Source of the DNA: Sipunculus nudus
Lineage: Eukaryota > Annelida > Sipuncula > Golfingiida > Sipunculidae
DNA length: 64,000 nucleotides
Assembly: GCA_026874595.1 (NCBI GenBank)
Contig: CM049319.1
Location: 5,920,601 to 5,984,600, forward strand
Reading direction: 5' to 3'
Shown: in pieces, positions 1 to 12,400 of the stretch
How the letters are laid out: every line of letters begins with the position of its first letter
Position numbering within the stretch: position 1 is the first letter of the stretch
Made by a program: the position numbers and the translations under genes
Notes under the pieces: model-generated
What the model was told of the DNA's origin: nothing
Database searches by the model: none
The model's input: only the letters and a program-made list of their open reading frames with translations

Positions 1-360
1 TTAAGCATGATAAGCTATTTTTAAGAAATTTTAACCCTCGCTTTTGTTAACCTTCCAGTTGGAATTTTTCCTTGTCCTACTTTGCTAGGCCTGCTGTATT
101 GTGTGGCTGGCATGATGTAGTAGCGTGAGACACGTCGTCTATTGTTTAGTTTTAACACAGATTTATATCTCTGTACCCAGTGGGTTAAGCAGTAAGTTAC
201 AGTCCCTCGTCATCTGCGGCTTCGTCAAATGCCCCTTCAGGGATATGACACGTCCCAGGACTTGGCAGACAGTTTAGTGTGTTAAGTAATTGGTATAAAC
301 ATCTTTATCGTGTTTCTAAAGACACTGACTATATCGATCAACAAATATAAAATAACTTAC
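1..360. other. Intron or 3' continuation, no exon recognised
   Basis: This stretch lies downstream of the last visible LDLa exon on the minus strand. No phase-compatible exon was found, because frames after candidate acceptors hit stops quickly. Confidence 0.5.
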
Positions 361-471
361 TGCAGTTCTCATGTTCATCTTCACCCTCCGGACAGTCCCT
401 TATTCCGTCACACATCTGGTCACGTGAAGGACATTCGTCATTCCTGCACCGTAAGCCATCGCCTTTGCATT
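361..471 (-). CDS. Exon 10: LDL-receptor class A repeat 2 (last exon visible)
   Basis: This 111-base exon has acceptor tttcag and donor gtaagt, with phase 1 at both ends. It encodes a second full LDLa: [14 protein letters not shown], then [18 protein letters not shown], with six cysteines and the acidic calcium ligands. It follows MAM domain 2 directly, so the module order LDLa-MAM-MAM-LDLa is nearly symmetric. The next exon is not in the remaining 360 bases. Confidence 0.93.
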
Positions 472-3400
472 CTGAAACAATATTTATGCCGTAAAAAAGC
501 AATATTTATTTATTTTGACTAACGTAGTTAAATTAACATCTTATATGAGTTGTTCAATTTCTTTTACTATTTTGTAAGTGATGTAAACATAACAGGTTGT
601 TTTTATTATACATGTGAAAAATAAAAACACAAGAAAAGCAAATATCAATAGAGCTATACACACATATTCAACATATAAAATAAGGCCGTATTCACACTTG
701 GTTCGCATTATACTAAACCGGTTTACTTCAGTCTTGAAGTAGTCCGCTTTGCGTCCGCACTGTAGTTCGCTTTACAAAAGCCTATATCGGTTAATACAAC
801 ACAACTTGAGTTTGCTGCCTGCACTTGGTTCGTGATCGGAATCAGGCCTGCAATTGAGCGCTCCCTCGCGCAACGCATGTTGGGGCAACATGGAGGGTCA
901 AGGCCGTTGACTGAAACTGGACTCATTCCGAATAGAAGCGGGTTTGCCTGTACGCACTATAAACCAGTTTATTGTAAACGAACTAAAGCAAACCGGACTA
1001 TTGAAGACCGACTTTCAAGCGAAATACAATAAACCGAACTGATGCGGATTAGGGGCCTAGTGCGGACAGAGTAAACCGATTCCTCATCCGGATTATTTGC
1101 TAGTGCGGATACGGCCTAATAAATATATATAAAAAGCGCGAAACTGTCTTACCATTAAGTGGACAAGCGCCATCCATGACGTCAACCTTACTTAGCAATA
1201 TTAAACCATCACTGGAGCCTGGAAAAGCGATGAAATCGACCTGAGTCGTGTTTGGCGGGATGATCACGTGACGTTTAACGATGGAAGTCGTCTGATTAAA
1301 CATCTTCCGGTAGATGTTCTGCGCCCCTGATGTCGATACAATCGCCACTAAAAGTTCTGACTTTCCGGTTCCAGCCGTAGCAAAGGTCAAACATTTCCAA
1401 CCTTCCGTTTTCATTGTCCGGTATCTTAGTATTGTCATTGACTGGAGACCCCTTGGTTGGCCAACAACAACAGCCTTTGGCTTTGCAACCATAAACCGAC
1501 CTGATAAAATGAGTCGAAATGTCGAAAATTATACATCATGTAATCCTCAATTTAGTCTAACATATACGATAAAATACAATAAAAAATTAATTTCATGTCA
1601 CAATGGTTTAAGAAAAAGAAACTCTTAAAGAATGAAACTCAGTGTTGAAAGGAAATTCTTTTATCACTAGGTCCCTGTATAGTCCCCGGGATACATCGAT
1701 TTAATTGCAAAATGTTATCGTTAATCTTAGGTATATTTTCCATTGTAGTGTACTTTGGGACATTAGAAAATGGCAGTCTTAAGTTGCATAGACGGTAGTT
1801 CTACCCTGCAGCTCAAAAAAGCCAACCCCTACCCCTATATCGGTGATTTGCCTCAATCATGCCAAGCAACCTTCGCATCACAATATTTCTGGAATGCCTT
1901 GGCAGATTTGGATGATCTTGGTATCTAGTTGTATGTTGTCAAGCATGGCCGACATGATAAGCATGATTTCATGGCCATCTGAGGTCAAAATCAAGGCCAA
2001 AGGTCAAGGTCACGGTCACTTTAAGGCCTTAAAAGTAGATGATAGCCTTTTTTTCACGAAATCTCTCTATATATTTTTATTTTGACACAATATCATAGTT
2101 TCAGTGGGAGATTGATTGAATGAGTTTCAGATAAAGTAGTTATCAAAGCCAAGTAACTTGGTTTAAGGTCATGGTGATCAGGTATGCGAAACAACTTATA
2201 AGGTCAGCTTGATCCGTAGTGTGGTAATATAGACGAGTTTGACTACACTGATTAATCAAGACATGATTCTCCTGTTCACTGGCGGTACGTACATACACTT
2301 ACATGTTTGAAACCATTTTCAAAACATAAAATTTATTCTTCTTAATACCTATTGTAGGCATAACAACCAACATGTTTAGACAAAAGAACCATGGTTATGA
2401 AAGATTTTGATGAAATCCTGCTATATAGCAAAGAGGACTTATGTCAATCTAAATAATTAACATTTGGAAATGGAGTGACTTGGCCTGATGCTACAAGTAT
2501 ACACTATTTTGTCAGTTTTATCATGTAAATTGTATCCTTATGAGTATTTATACAGTTTCAGTTAAACAACTTGTTGAGAATCTAAGACATACAAATTTCA
2601 CAAATTTAAAGGGGGGCCCATTCCCTTATAAAGCATGTCGTATTAACACGAAAAATAGCTTCTTCCCTTTAAAATAAATTTGTACCTCCCAAAATATTTT
2701 CCTGAAATTCCTGTAAACAATTTTAATAACAGTGGACCGGGCGCGATCACAAGTTTCAACATAACACATCGCTCGGGGCTCAACCACAACACCTGTCAAT
2801 CATGCGGTGCCCTGACTGACTTGGCCCCGAAAATGTAATACATGTTCCCGCCGGCTGAAACATTGCGTGTTGAGGCTCACAATCGGACCTCCGGTCACGC
2901 GGCCTTGTTATGGTAAACAGACACGTGGACTGTGTTCATAAACACGCAGAGCCATAAAAAGGTGTCAAACAGCCTTGTGTGAAGTGCTGGGATGGTTTTG
3001 CTGGGGAAAATTTGTATAAAGCAAAACTGAACTGGGTTTGAGAGAATACGCATTATATTGCTCTGATAATGTGCCTTGAAATAAGGTTCATACGTAACTG
3101 GAGATACGCCTTTAATTTATGTTTAACATATGTTAGTTCGTATTCTACACACTGGACATACCAAGATGGACATAGAGTCGTTGTACAATTATTTACATTG
3201 TAGACATAATGAAAATTTGTCTAAACACTGACTTGTTTAATCACATTTGAGTAATTTTATTTTTTTAATACATATATAGAAAAACTGAACAGCAATCTGA
3301 GCTGTAAAACTAATACACATGTAAAAAATACCTCAAGGATTAAAACAAAAAGTTATACAAAGAGCAAACTTGTGATGGAAATAAAGGAATCTTTAATATA

Positions 3401-6400
3401 AATTTTGATTATTTACATAGTCTTATGTGACATCTGTTAAAGCCATGACTCTTGATACCATAAGTCAAACATAATGACATCTGTAATGAGTATAAATCTG
3501 GGTAAAATTTTTAATTTCTTGCACATTTTTTTTCACTAAATTTTGCAAATAATATAAATTAACAATGTGAAACACTGGAAAATACCTGAAAACTTATATT
3601 AATTTTTATTTTATCAACTGCAGCCTTGTCTATCATTGATTTGCTTCATATCATCCCTAAAAGTATAAATCAATTTTATTCAATTAATTTTCATTATTAG
3701 GTTGAAATGTAATATACCCAAAGGTGACTACATGGTGTCCTATGGAATGCACTTGGGGCCATACATACAAGATCCATACAACATCAGTAATTGCAAGGTA
3801 ATTCCTTGTTACTCATTAACTATAAATTCCCTTTTCCGTTAATTGTTTTAAATTATTATTATAAACCAATAATAAATCATAATTGTTTATCGATATGTTG
3901 TTGACAAAACAACTACTAGAGGAGGGGGGGGGGGGGGGCACCTGGGGCCAGATGTGGCCTGCCAAGAGCGAGTTAGCTGCCCAGTATTCCCTGCTTGAAG
4001 CGTGTATGATTAGCCTGAAAGGTCAACAAGGGTGACATGCAGGCGACTGAATAGGGCTGGTAAAAAAAATATTCAAAGGTTTTTACTGTTCTGATGTAAG
4101 GAAATCCTCATCTTATAAACATCCACGATTTAGCAGCAATTCATCACTGTGTGGACATAATTAAATATTCACTTTAATCATTTTAACACCTTGTGATACA
4201 ATTCATTATCCAGAATGAAACAAAAGTGTGGAACAAGAATGAATCAAATATAGAAAAATTACAATATTCATCTACTTGACACATCATCCTGGGGGTGGGG
4301 GGGGGGGTGTAGGGCAGAGTGGAAGCCCATCCAAGTTGAGCTAGGGCAGATACCTGGATCGGGTTAAATAACACAGGGCTATATAAATCAATGTACTGGA
4401 TGAGGTTGATATAAAAAAACAGTTTACATGGTCTGTGTAAATTGAAAAAAAATATACTTTTCTTAATCAATTCTTTGAAATTTTTAATCAATTCCTTTGA
4501 TATTTCAGAAATTAAAAGCTTCAATCTTCATGTGTAAATGCTGTGAAAGTGAAATCAACAGTGTTTAAATGGGAAAATTGTACCGTGGTCGTATTGGGCG
4601 AAATTTAAGATAATGATTTAAAATTTATGCTAATAACCTAAAGAAAATAGAATTTTGATCTAATTTCTAGTATATAATTAAAACTAAGTTGAATATTGAT
4701 ATGTGCATGAAATAAGGTCATTAGCCTAAATAATTATCACATTAAGTGAGTTACATATTCCCTGATTTGAACACTACTCCCATTGTCACTCTCACTGTCT
4801 TCTTCATAATTATCAATATCGCTCGTCATCATCCTCTGTCTAATTTTCCTCATGAAACAAGTTATCCGGAACTCCCTCTCCATCAAACAATTTAGGGATG
4901 AAATTTTCTCCTTCATCCAACCATGTTTCAGGGGTCCCATTCATTTATATGAGCCTTGTGCGCATTTGCCGAGATATGTTTGACAAGTATGACCCTGGAG
5001 ATTTTCTGCTAAAGGACATAGAGGCGGGGGGGGGGGGGGGGAAGGTTGGCGGGGTCAAAGGAACTGAGCTTAGACAGAGTTTGCTTTGCTTTTATCTGCG
5101 GAATCTTGTTGGGAAGAAGTGTGTGCCAGAAACGGTTCATATCTTGGCACTTACTCCTAATCCCAAAAAGGGCGCAAAAGTACTTGTTCATTGTCTTCAA
5201 AACTGAAGTTGGTACTGTTTGAGAAGCCCGAGAATAAAAAGAATTAATTTATATTTGGAAATTGGTTTCGAATATTTAAAGTGTATGTACATTCCGCAAG
5301 TGAATAAGAGAATCATCTCTTAATTAATCAGATAAGAGTACTCAAACTCTTCTGTAATACCATACAACGGATCAACCTAATCCTATTTGTTTCGTGTAAC
5401 TGATGACCATGACCTTGAAATAAGTTACCATACTTTGAGAACTACTTTATCGGAACCATAATTAATCAATCTTCCACTGATTCCACTGAATTTGTGAGAT
5501 TGTGTCAAAATAATATATATAGAGATTTCGTGCAATAATAGGATATCATCTGCTTTAAGGGCCTCAAAGTGACCTTGACCTTTACCCTTAACCTTAATTT
5601 TGACCTCAGGTGGCCGTAGAATCATGCTTATCATGTCGGTCATGCTTGAAAACATACAACTAGATACCAAGATTATCCAAATATGCCAAGGCATTCCGGA
5701 AATATTGAGATCCGAAGTTTGCATGGCATGATTGTGGCAAATCACCGATATAGGGGTAGGGGTTGGCCTTTTTTTAGCTGCAGGGCAGAACTACCGTCTT
5801 TGCAACTTAAGACTGCCATTTTGAATGTCCCAAAGTATACTTCAACGGAAAATAAACCTAAGATTAACGATAAAATTTTGCAATTAAATCGATGTATCCC
5901 GGGGACTAGTATAATGTATTATGTGAAATCCAAGCGGTTGATTGTCAGAACATTGCACTATTTCGAAGATTTAATGTATAGTTTGGATTTGTAGATAAAT
6001 CAGATAAATGCAGATAAATAAAAGTCACATGCAGGTAAGTCAGCGGTGCAAATAGGGCTTCTTCTGCAACCGCCGCCTTTATCCGTTTTTTACAATTTTG
6101 TTCCAAAAAAACTTACCTTTTATGCCACTATATCCGTTTTCCTTGGAACCAGTCCATGTCCATTTGTACAGGGGATCCGTATGCAATACCAGATACTGAC
6201 ACTGGCCTGGCTGTTCGAAGGTACACTTGGCATCTGAAAAAAGCATTAGCATACTTAGTTATATTTCATACACGTTACAGTATATTTCATATTTGCATTA
6301 ATTGTGAAAGATAACAGCACAATTACAGTTTATATGGCGTAAATTACAAGGGACAAATGCTAAACAATGCTACTAAAAAAAATAAAAATTCACATGATAT

Positions 6401-9400
6401 AAAATTAGCCGATTAAATGTATTGGTGTATTATAAAGGAAAATCTGATATTTTAGATTTATGTTCAAAGTGTTTTCTTCCTACCTGATGTCGTTTTTGTT
6501 TCACTGTTCGGCCAATAAAGTGTATCCTGGTTTTCTTCTAAAAAGTAACATAAAATTAACTTTTGATTTTAATCTTCAAAGCAATGAAGTATTAAGAATA
6601 TTTTATTCACATTCAACATGATTTACTTCATTTAAAATAAGTTCATTAGTTCATGATGTTTATATACATGTATACATGTATTATTTTTTACACAAGTAGC
6701 CACAATGTAAACAGTATATGTATAATGTTAATGAATGTTACTTACTATTAAGAACAATGAATTCTTGCACAAAAAAAATGCAATTCATTTGGTATAAAAC
6801 ACATAAATGTAATTGTATATACCGGTAAGTGAATATTTCTGGTTCGAACAAATCATTGCTTCTCACCTGAAAATTCGCAGGGGCCATCAGTCATCTGTAT
6901 TTCTGCAATCTGCACTGTGCCGCCACCTGGTGACAGTTTTTCTACTTGCACGGAATACTTCACTTTGTCAATATTGCTTACTGTCGCCGAGTAATTGAAC
7001 GTGATGGCAGACCACCGGAAGTCTTGGTTACTCTTCACGAAGATCGAATCTATTGGTATGCCGTCTAGTTTAGTATGCTGAGGTTGTATAGACAAGGCTG
7101 CGACTGACGTCACTTGTTCTCTGTGACGTAACCTCAAGCACTGGACGTCTGAGACGTCAACGGCCACAGTTGTGAATGAGAAAGCGTCAGCTATCAGCAT
7201 ACCATTAAGGCTTACTGATAAAACTGTGTCCCCTGCAGAATATACAGCACATGTTGAACATAACCATTTAACGTCGAGAACAAAACTAGTTTAAATTGTC
7301 ATTCCATATTCTTTAGATTAATATTTAAAGACCGTTGAAAATCAAATCAATGCTATAAATATAAACCAATAATTTAAGGGAAATTATAGTTTATACACGT
7401 TTCTTTGCTTTAGATATAATTTTGATTTTGATCATTTAATGGAATAAATTATCTTACCTATATTCTAATATCTAAATATATGTAACAAAATATCATAATT
7501 TATTTAAATGGGTTATGGGCGTCATGGCAAATTTTCCGTTATTCTCGACATCTCATTTGAACTGGAGATTCTAAGTATCGCGCCTCCCGTACTAGAGAGC
7601 CTCATCACTGGAAACGCTCGCTTTCTTTATTCCTGTACACGCAAGTTGATGCATTTTCTGATGACATGATTACGCAGTTAAAAATCACTCATATTCATTG
7701 GGAGGAAGGTAAGGCTCTTTTTTAAATCTCACCTTTCGTTCTTAATTTTCTCCATGAGTGTCCGGTTTCATCATCTACCAACACAACGGCCAATCGGGTA
7801 TCACCACCTGTGATTACAGTATTGTTCATGCTCTTATCCATTTTGCCTTTTTTTTATTTAAGTATAAATATTAAATATCAGATATGAGGTGCAAAGACGC
7901 ACACTCAGTCTGTTTGCACGCACACACACGCACAAACACACACATCGATTCCTATAAAATCACAATATGTATGAACAAGACTGATAACCTACGGCAGTTA
8001 CTTTCGTCCGTGCCGTCACGGCAATCCAGGATTCCATCACAGAGGGCGCTTTGGTCAATGCATTTTCCGTTTTTACACTGAAACTGGTCAGCACCACAGG
8101 AATAATGTTCTAAAAATTAAAAATAATAAAAATAACAATAGTTATAATGATACTACTACTACTAATAATAATAAAAAATAAAAATAATAAAACGTACATA
8201 TTGCGTGGTCTTTAAAAGTTAATCTAACATACAGGCACCCAATGAAATTATATTTGCTTGATAATGATAAATTATTAATTCCTATAAATCTTTAAGAATA
8301 ATTCCCTATATTGGTTTAGAAAAACCGGCCCAGTCTACAATTTTAGGTGATTATAGTACACATGGCCATATGTTACATGGCTTTACCCATTTCTGTTATC
8401 ACGGTAAGCACGTACCGTTACCAGCTGGTATACAAGTCAACATTTATTGCTTTCGGTACATCAAGCAATATTGACACCCCCAGCTGGCTGTACTGCCTCT
8501 GTTAGGTATTGGGACATAAATAAACAGGGACCTGATCGTCCGTGCAATCCATACTACTCCTATAATGGTACCGCAATGTGGAATATCCTTGCCTTCGCCA
8601 GGGGGATAAAAATTCATCACCGTTCCTCTGTCTGGGTGTGTCTGTATAACCGTACTCAAGAGGAAACGATATTGACTGCACACCAAACGCGTAAGGATTT
8701 TTTCCCTGTGAGGACTTCCACACGGGTCCTCGTAAACGAAAAGTTGTAAAAGCATTATTAAAGCCGGGAAAACGATGCTTGGGATGTTTCTTGCAAGTCC
8801 TCATAAGGACGTTTTGCTAAAGATTTCTCTTGTTTGTGTGGGACAGCGCCATCTATTGAGACCTTTGCGAGATGGTGAGAAAAGTGTGTGTGTGTGTGTG
8901 TGTGTGTGTAAGTCAGGTCCTCGATAATATGTTTAAACTGGTTATCCAAGTTTACTTGATACGTTAATTAGTAGGTCCTCGCTACGGCACGAAGACATGA
9001 CATAAACATAACGTCCTCGCAAGTTGTCCTCGCATGTTATGCAGTAGGTCAACGCATCGTTCTCACGTCTAACCAGCCTTTATCTTATAAAAAAGTGTGC
9101 GATGATACATTCGTCTTTTACCCTCTTTTCCTGTTTAGCAGAACTGCTGGTCCTCGGAAGTGCGGTGTTAAAGCTAGGTCCTCGCGGGTTTGTTTATCCA
9201 CGTGTGTGTGTCTGTGTGTATGTATTTGTAAATGTACAGTCAATTATGCACGAAAAAACCTGGCAATATGGGGCGGACATGTGAATGCAAGCACAGGTTG
9301 GGGAGCGTCCCAAAATAAGGACCCCTACCTAGCGGAGGCTTGCATTCCTTAGAATGTGGATTTCGAGTTTTACAAGTGTGAACGTACCTGTACATCTTAT

Positions 9401-12400
9401 CCTTTTCATGACGTCAGTCCCAGGTCGGAGGTCAAGGTCAGTTGTCCCAGACATAACGGAGACACCATACATAGAGCAGATTTTCGTGTTGTAGGTGTAT
9501 TCAATCCACGTACAGTTGATCTCTGCAGTTCGAACGCACATGCCTTTACATACAATGAGAGTGATTCCAACGTAGGTTACTAGAGTCTCCACTTCCGGTT
9601 CCGATAAAGTTCTGTTGGGGAATCTTTCAAAGTTGTCCTCGCAGTTTGCTGATGGAATACTATGACTGTCTACATTTCGGTTTGTTTGCTGTGTCATTAT
9701 CTCGTCTATAAATCCGGCGTCATAAGCTTCCGTATACCTGAAAAGAGGTCTACATGCTTTTTTTTTGTTGTACTGATGGCATCGCTTATGGTATGATTCA
9801 CATGTAAAAACAAAAGATACCATTTGATGTTTGTGTGTATTCCGCTGGACATGTTTTTTTAGACAAGGATGTTAATATTAAGAAGACTCAAGCTTCGTTA
9901 AAAAACGACAATATGAAGTGGTCAAACCTATGAAGTGCAAAAGAGATCATGGTTTGACGGATTTGTTTTAACAAATGCCATTTTATTGTATATTTGTATT
10001 GTTTCGTGTGAAATGTATCAAACTGTAGTTTATATATAACAACAGAATTTTGAAAGGTCCTAAAGCACAGCTAAAATGTGCCTCAACTCTCTGTCCAGTT
10101 GTCAGTTTTGACGTTCATGAATTTAAATGTTATATTACAATTGAAAGTTATATAAAGAGCGTGGCATTTGTAAAAGTATGTTAGAAGTATGTTACTGATA
10201 GAAGATAGTTGTTCCCTTGATTCTTAACATATTCGACCATTCATTGCAAACAGAGTATGTGTTTGAAACAAACAGTTACAGGAAATGTGAATTTACTGTT
10301 CACGTTAACCTACAATTACAGCAGTTAAATAAGGCACTTGCTGTAATATAGCTCTATAATTTCTACTGACCCATGATCTTCATATATAAATCATTTTTTC
10401 GGTTGAGTAGAATTATTCAGTTTTACTCTCGTTTCCGCAAAGCAACTAGGAGTGCTTAAATCGCATTACATAGGTATGTTATTCATGCATCACTGATTCC
10501 TTGCCTTAAAAAAGAACAGTCACCTGTTTAACGGTAATATGTTGTGATGCCCTGAGTATTCCTAGTCACGGAATCCATGCTCGCGCGAATTTATGGCTGG
10601 AACCATGGAGCAGATCGCCATGGCAACCATGAAGAACATGGCGCTCAGTAGGCGTTCCGTGAGGAGTCACGCACTTGTACCATTAAGTCATACGTATTTT
10701 TGGTCTAGCACTGTGTTATGGCAACGGTACAAACAGAATAATTCTCAAGGGAATTGTTTTATTTATGATATGTAAACTGGCAAATAGAGTAAAGTTGCTA
10801 TATATTGTAAAGTATTACAAGGGAAACCCGCTTATGGCAAACCTCGGGTATGGCACGGTATTTTATTGGTCAGTGCGACTTCGACATAATGATATCATAT
10901 ATGCCAGTGACATTATATATGCCATTATCGTGCTATTCTACACAGATAACGTTTTCTATATTTATATATGTTCTTTCATATATGCATCACCTAAGGTCCC
11001 CTAGACATATTTAAATACGAGTTTAGAAAGATAATGGGGGAAAAACAGACGAGAAAGAGTTTGGACAGTCCCTGGTTCCTGTAAATTCTTTGGGTTCGAA
11101 ACTTAGCAGAGGATGGTCAAGGATTTAGGGAAAGAAGGGGTCCAACCCAGGAGGACTAATGACAAAATCTAAAATAAAGTCCTCATGTGCGGAAATGGGG
11201 TGGTCCAGACCGCAAAAATTGGTCTGAAACCCATAAAAATGGTTGCGTTGGCTGAAAAAAGGAGGGGGGGGGGGGGTTCGGACCCTTGTGTTCGCTTCTG
11301 CTTAGGAAGAAAGAGCATAAGTTCAATCTGTTGATGCCGCCTAATGTAAACCACAGGGTTATGTTACATGATTGCTCAATTACCTTCCCAATACATACTA
11401 TAGCATGTTGTACTGGCCTGCAACTCACAGTACAAATCACATCTCAAGGCGGCAAGACGGATGAATGCACCTTAATGGTGATGATGAAAGAGGAGAGTGT
11501 AAGCTGTGAGGGGAACTAGACCGAAGACCAAAAAAGACTGTATTATATATGTGTATATCACATTGCAACAACTGAATCTTCTGTCAAAAGGAGGAACACC
11601 GTGTTCATATGCAGAACCCAGCCCAATATCAACAATGCTGATACCTCAGCAATGATGATACCTAATATATCAGGACATTTCACTTAACCGTAAAAATGCA
11701 CCCTAATGTCTTAATGATGTTTCATGGCGTCTACAGGTCATTCCCAGTCTAGGGCAAACAAAGCCTTGATTATAGTAGAGATAATGACGGCATAACATTG
11801 TCTTGTTATTATAATATTATATGCATTCTGAATCACTAAATTGTGTTATGAATAGGCCATATAGCTAAATACTCTTTGTAAAACAACGAATACATAAACT
11901 GTCAATGGAAGCTTCCTGTATACACTTGAACTGGAATGACCTGTCCAATAGACCAATAAATCCACTGAAAAAATAGGACCAGCACATTCTAACTGAAAGC
12001 AAAGCAAGAGTTGATAATATCAGGCGTTGATAGATCTGTAAAAATCCTAATTCGCAGCGAAATTGGCTCTATTATTGTCGTCATAAAAGATTACACACAG
12101 GTTTCATGAAAATGACTAATCATCCACAAATGAACACATTCGAAAACATAACCTCCTCATTCCACGTGGTTCCTCGGAATAATAATGCAACCCAAACAAA
12201 ATGATTTCGTCCGTCTTATTTGAATAAGGTCATTGGTCATTCTTCTGATTCCTGGAGATTTTTTTTAAAGCCAGCTATTCATCTGAAGAATTTATGTGAT
12301 TTCTGGCTTACTCTGTGTACATATTAATTAGCTCTTGGTAAAACATGTTGAGAAATGTTCTTATAATGCCCCCGTGACGGATGTATGACCATGTTCACTA

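Larger units (their letters stand above)
1501..6116 (-). other. 4.6-kb intron inside MAM domain 2
   Basis: It holds the inverted repeat pair, G-runs at about 3919-3938, 4294-4308 and 5027-5041, and otherwise AT-rich sequence. Small frames near 4183-5206 show no recognisable domain. Confidence 0.75.

Noticed and set aside
180-260. Possible degraded LDLa segment (minus strand, FDEAADDEG)
   Set aside because: The acidic stretch resembles an LDLa end, but the cysteine pattern is missing and stops interrupt the frame.
1314-1628. Plus-strand 104-codon frame
   Set aside because: It is a shadow of the MAM exon at 1153-1500 on the opposite strand.
9095-9583. Plus-strand frames of 75-85 codons
   Set aside because: One is repeat sequence and the other is antisense to the DEG/ENaC-like exon 3.
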